Made by a program: the position numbers and the translations under genes. A DNA stretch of 6,459 nucleotides from PLA2 sp036273915. GTDB taxonomy: Bacteria > Planctomycetota > PLA2. The notes under the pieces are model-generated. The model worked only from the letters and a program-made list of their open reading frames with translations, had not been told where the DNA came from and did no database searches. The stretch lies in assembly GCA_036273915.1 (NCBI GenBank), contig DASUGR010000037.1:1-6459 (forward strand), given 5' to 3'. Of this stretch, positions 4,714 through 6,459 are shown piece by piece. Within the stretch, counting starts at the first letter, position 1; each line of letters starts with the position of its first letter.

Positions 4714-6236
4714 CCGACGCCATCCTCCGGGACGCCCACGGCCTCGCGATCGCTTCCGCGCGAGAGGACTTCGACGCCTTCGCCGAGTATGTCGGCGTGG
4801 ACGACGTGGGCGAGCCGATCGTGCAGGCGCCGCTGCACCGGTTCATGTGGCGGTTCGTGGACTGGGCGCACGAGCGCGGGCTCTACGCGGGCGTGATGAT
4901 CCCGGTCGGCCACGGGAAGACGACGCAGGCGGTGCTCCGGGCGGCGTGGGAGATCGGGCGCGACGAGAACGTGCTCTGTCGTGTCGTCGCGGCGAGCGAG
5001 GAGGACGCCGGCGACCGCGCGCGAGCGATCCGGGCGGTGATGGCGCACCCGGCGTACCGCCGCGTGTTCCCGGGCGTGCGTATCGTCCGCGGCGAGCAGA
5101 GCGAGACGGAGTTCACGGTGAAGCGGAGCGGCGTGTCGAAGGACCCGACGCTCGGGTGCAGCGGCGTGCTGACGGGCACGGGCGCGCGCGCGACGTGCCT
5201 CATCCTCGACGACATCGTGAACAACAAGAACGCGGTGCAGAACCCGGCGGAGCGGGCGCGCGTGCTGCGGAGCTTCCGCGGCGTGTGGATGTCGCGTCCG
5301 TCGATCATCGGGTCGCGCAAGCCGCTCGTCGTGTGGATCCAGACGGCGTACCACGTCGAGGACGCGGCGGCGGTGACGATGCGCGAGGGCGCGGGGTGGG
5401 CGTGGCTCGTCGTGCGCTCGGAGCATCCGTTCGCGGCGCTGTCGTGGGAGATCCGGGTCGGCGGCGAGGTCGAGACGTCCGGGTCCCTGCCGAACGTGGT
5501 GGACCGGGAGCAGCTCGAGCGCCTCGCGCTGCGGCTCGGCTCGCCGATCGAGGTGGCGCGGGGCCTCGGGAACCGGCACGTGGCGGAGGGCGAGCAGCCG
5601 TTCTCGGAGGAGCTGTTCGCGGGTCCGCGGCCTCTCCCGGCTGCGGCGTACGTGCGGCGGGTCGCGTACTTCGACCCGGCGGGCGATCCGACGCGGGCGC
5701 GGAAGGGCGATCCGGACTGGGCGGCGCTCGCGGTGGTCGGGAAGCATCCGAAGGAGCCGGTGTGGGACGTGGTGTTCTCGGGTCGGCTCCGTGCGGCGCC
5801 GCAGCGCCAGGCGGAGTGGTGCGCGGAGCGGTGCCGCGAGCTCGGGGTGACGTCGCTCAACGTCGAGGCGGTGGCGGACGGGGCGATGCCGGTGCTCGTG
5901 GGCGAGGCGCTCCGGAAGATCGACTGCTCGATCCCGGTGCACCGGATCCAGCCGGGGAAGCGGAAGGAGATCCGGGTGCAGGAGGCGCTCGAGCCGCGAC
6001 TGCGGCAGGGGCTGCTGCGGGTGCACGGGGCGCTCTTCCGGGAGCTCGTGGCGGAGGCGCTGGTGTTCCCGCTCGGGGCGCACGACGACCTGGTGGACTC
6101 GCTGGCGGGCGCGATGGACGCGGCGGAGTCCCTGGGCCCGGCGCGGCACCGGTCGAGCGTGAAGAAGGACCGGGAGCGCCGGCGGATCCGTCCGCCGCGG
6201 GTCTGGCAGAAGCGCGGCCGGGTCTGGGCGGATTGA
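4710..6236 (+). CDS. terL: Phage terminase large subunit (ATPase and nuclease)
   Basis: The 508-aa protein is full length for the family. It powers DNA translocation into the prohead and cuts the concatemer. ATPase domain: Walker A is PVGHGKTT (65-72; Lys70) and Walker B CLILDD (163-168), where the second acidic residue is Asp, not the more common Glu. The coupling motif region is VVWIQTAYHVED (207-218). The RNase H-like nuclease domain follows: VAYFDPAG gives Asp322, LNVEAVADG gives Glu386, and GAHDDLVDSLAGA gives Asp459/460 and Asp463. All acidic metal ligands are therefore present. The tail (KKDRERRRIRPPRVWQKRGR) is strongly basic and may bind DNA. The ATG overlaps the peptidase stop, implying translational coupling. 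A long ORF on the opposite strand across this gene is a GC-bias shadow. Confidence 0.95.
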   Translation: MTDAILRDAHGLAIASAREDFDAFAEYVGVDDVGEPIVQAPLHRFMWRFVDWAHERGLYAGVMIPVGHGKTTQAVLRAAWEIGRDENVLCRVVAASEEDAGDRARAIRAVMAHPAYRRVFPGVRIVRGEQSETEFTVKRSGVSKDPTLGCSGVLTGTGARATCLILDDIVNNKNAVQNPAERARVLRSFRGVWMSRPSIIGSRKPLVVWIQTAYHVEDAAAVTMREGAGWAWLVVRSEHPFAALSWEIRVGGEVETSGSLPNVVDREQLERLALRLGSPIEVARGLGNRHVAEGEQPFSEELFAGPRPLPAAAYVRRVAYFDPAGDPTRARKGDPDWAALAVVGKHPKEPVWDVVFSGRLRAAPQRQAEWCAERCRELGVTSLNVEAVADGAMPVLVGEALRKIDCSIPVHRIQPGKRKEIRVQEALEPRLRQGLLRVHGALFRELVAEALVFPLGAHDDLVDSLAGAMDAAESLGPARHRSSVKKDRERRRIRPPRVWQKRGRVWAD

Positions 6237-6269
6237 GTAGCACGCCGGCGCGCCCACGCTCGGGGCCTG

Positions 6270-6459
6270 ATGGCCCGGCGCCGCGGCTCCGCCAAGTCCT
6301 CCCAGACGCGCCAGCTCACGCTCCCGATGGAGGGGCGGAAGCAGCTCGCGCGCCACCGCGCCTCCGTGCAGTCGAGCCTCGACGACTGGCTCGCCGACCG
6401 CGGCGAGTTCGATCCCTCGCTCGAGGGCTCGGCGTCGCGGGCGCTCACGGAGGCCGAGC
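6270..6459 (+). CDS. Start of an unidentified gene after terL (3' truncated; portal possible by position)
   Basis: From ATG 6270 the frame stays open to the window edge (63 codons). Nearly every codon ends in G or C, a strong coding sign here. The visible protein starts MARRRGSAKSSQTRQLTLPMEGRKQLARHR, a basic and probably flexible N-terminus, then continues with SSLDDWLADRGEFDPSLEGSASRALTEAE. A weak GGGG ribosome site lies at 6262-6265. In tailed phages the gene after terL often encodes the portal, but nothing seen here proves that. Confidence 0.6.
   Translation, partial: MARRRGSAKSSQTRQLTLPMEGRKQLARHRASVQSSLDDWLADRGEFDPSLEGSASRALTEAE

Noticed and set aside
4617..6356. 579-codon ORF on the reverse strand over terL
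   Set aside because: Its translation is a His/Arg/Pro-rich low-complexity string with no motif, while the plus strand encodes a complete TerL. It is a GC-bias shadow.
1..6459. tRNA or other structured RNA genes
   Set aside because: No cloverleaf or T-loop consensus in a plausible context was found by eye on either strand.

Overview
The window is very GC-rich, with G or C at nearly every third codon position and frequent GTG starts. It carries tailed-phage hallmark genes: a RepA-like replication ATPase, small terminase and large terminase. It is most likely part of a phage or prophage genome from a high-GC bacterium. The sequence does not show which phylum; Actinomycetota is only a guess.

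Layout. 3-659 is the C-terminal part of a RepA/AAA_25-type ATPase ending in a winged-helix-like domain. 660-873 is non-coding, less GC-rich, and holds seven copies of the octamer GCGGGAAG in both orientations, arranged as nested inverted repeats; it could be a replication origin or a packaging site. 892-1509 encodes the small terminase (TerS). An AT-rich leader (1529-1573) precedes a 60-aa HTH/AT-hook protein (1574-1756), which overlaps a 226-aa serine recombinase (1753-2433). Then come a 128-aa unknown protein, a 125-aa zinc-ribbon protein, a mosaic relic (3193-3280) and two small Cys-rich proteins (3277-3495, 3505-3705). A lone reverse-strand gene (3702-4190) converges on these. After a divergent intergenic region, a C39-like cysteine peptidase (4315-4713) overlaps the large terminase (TerL, 4710-6236). 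A new ORF opens at 6270 and runs off the end.

How the genes relate. The run from the HTH gene to 3705 looks like one translationally coupled operon: five successive start codons sit in the same TC-RTGA context, each after a GGAGGG-like ribosome site. ReplATPase, repeat region and TerS form one block, and peptidase plus TerL another. The recombinase/zinc-protein island separates the two terminase genes by 3.2 kb, where phages usually keep them adjacent. The island has marks of past rearrangement: a 20-bp direct repeat flanking two small genes, a 28-bp exact duplication of recombinase coding sequence outside the gene, and a change in G/C strand bias near its left edge.

The items most worth checking are the repeat cluster at 660-873, the mosaic relic at 3193-3280 with the excisable-looking cassette it bounds, and the peptidase coupled to TerL with its apparently missing catalytic Asp.
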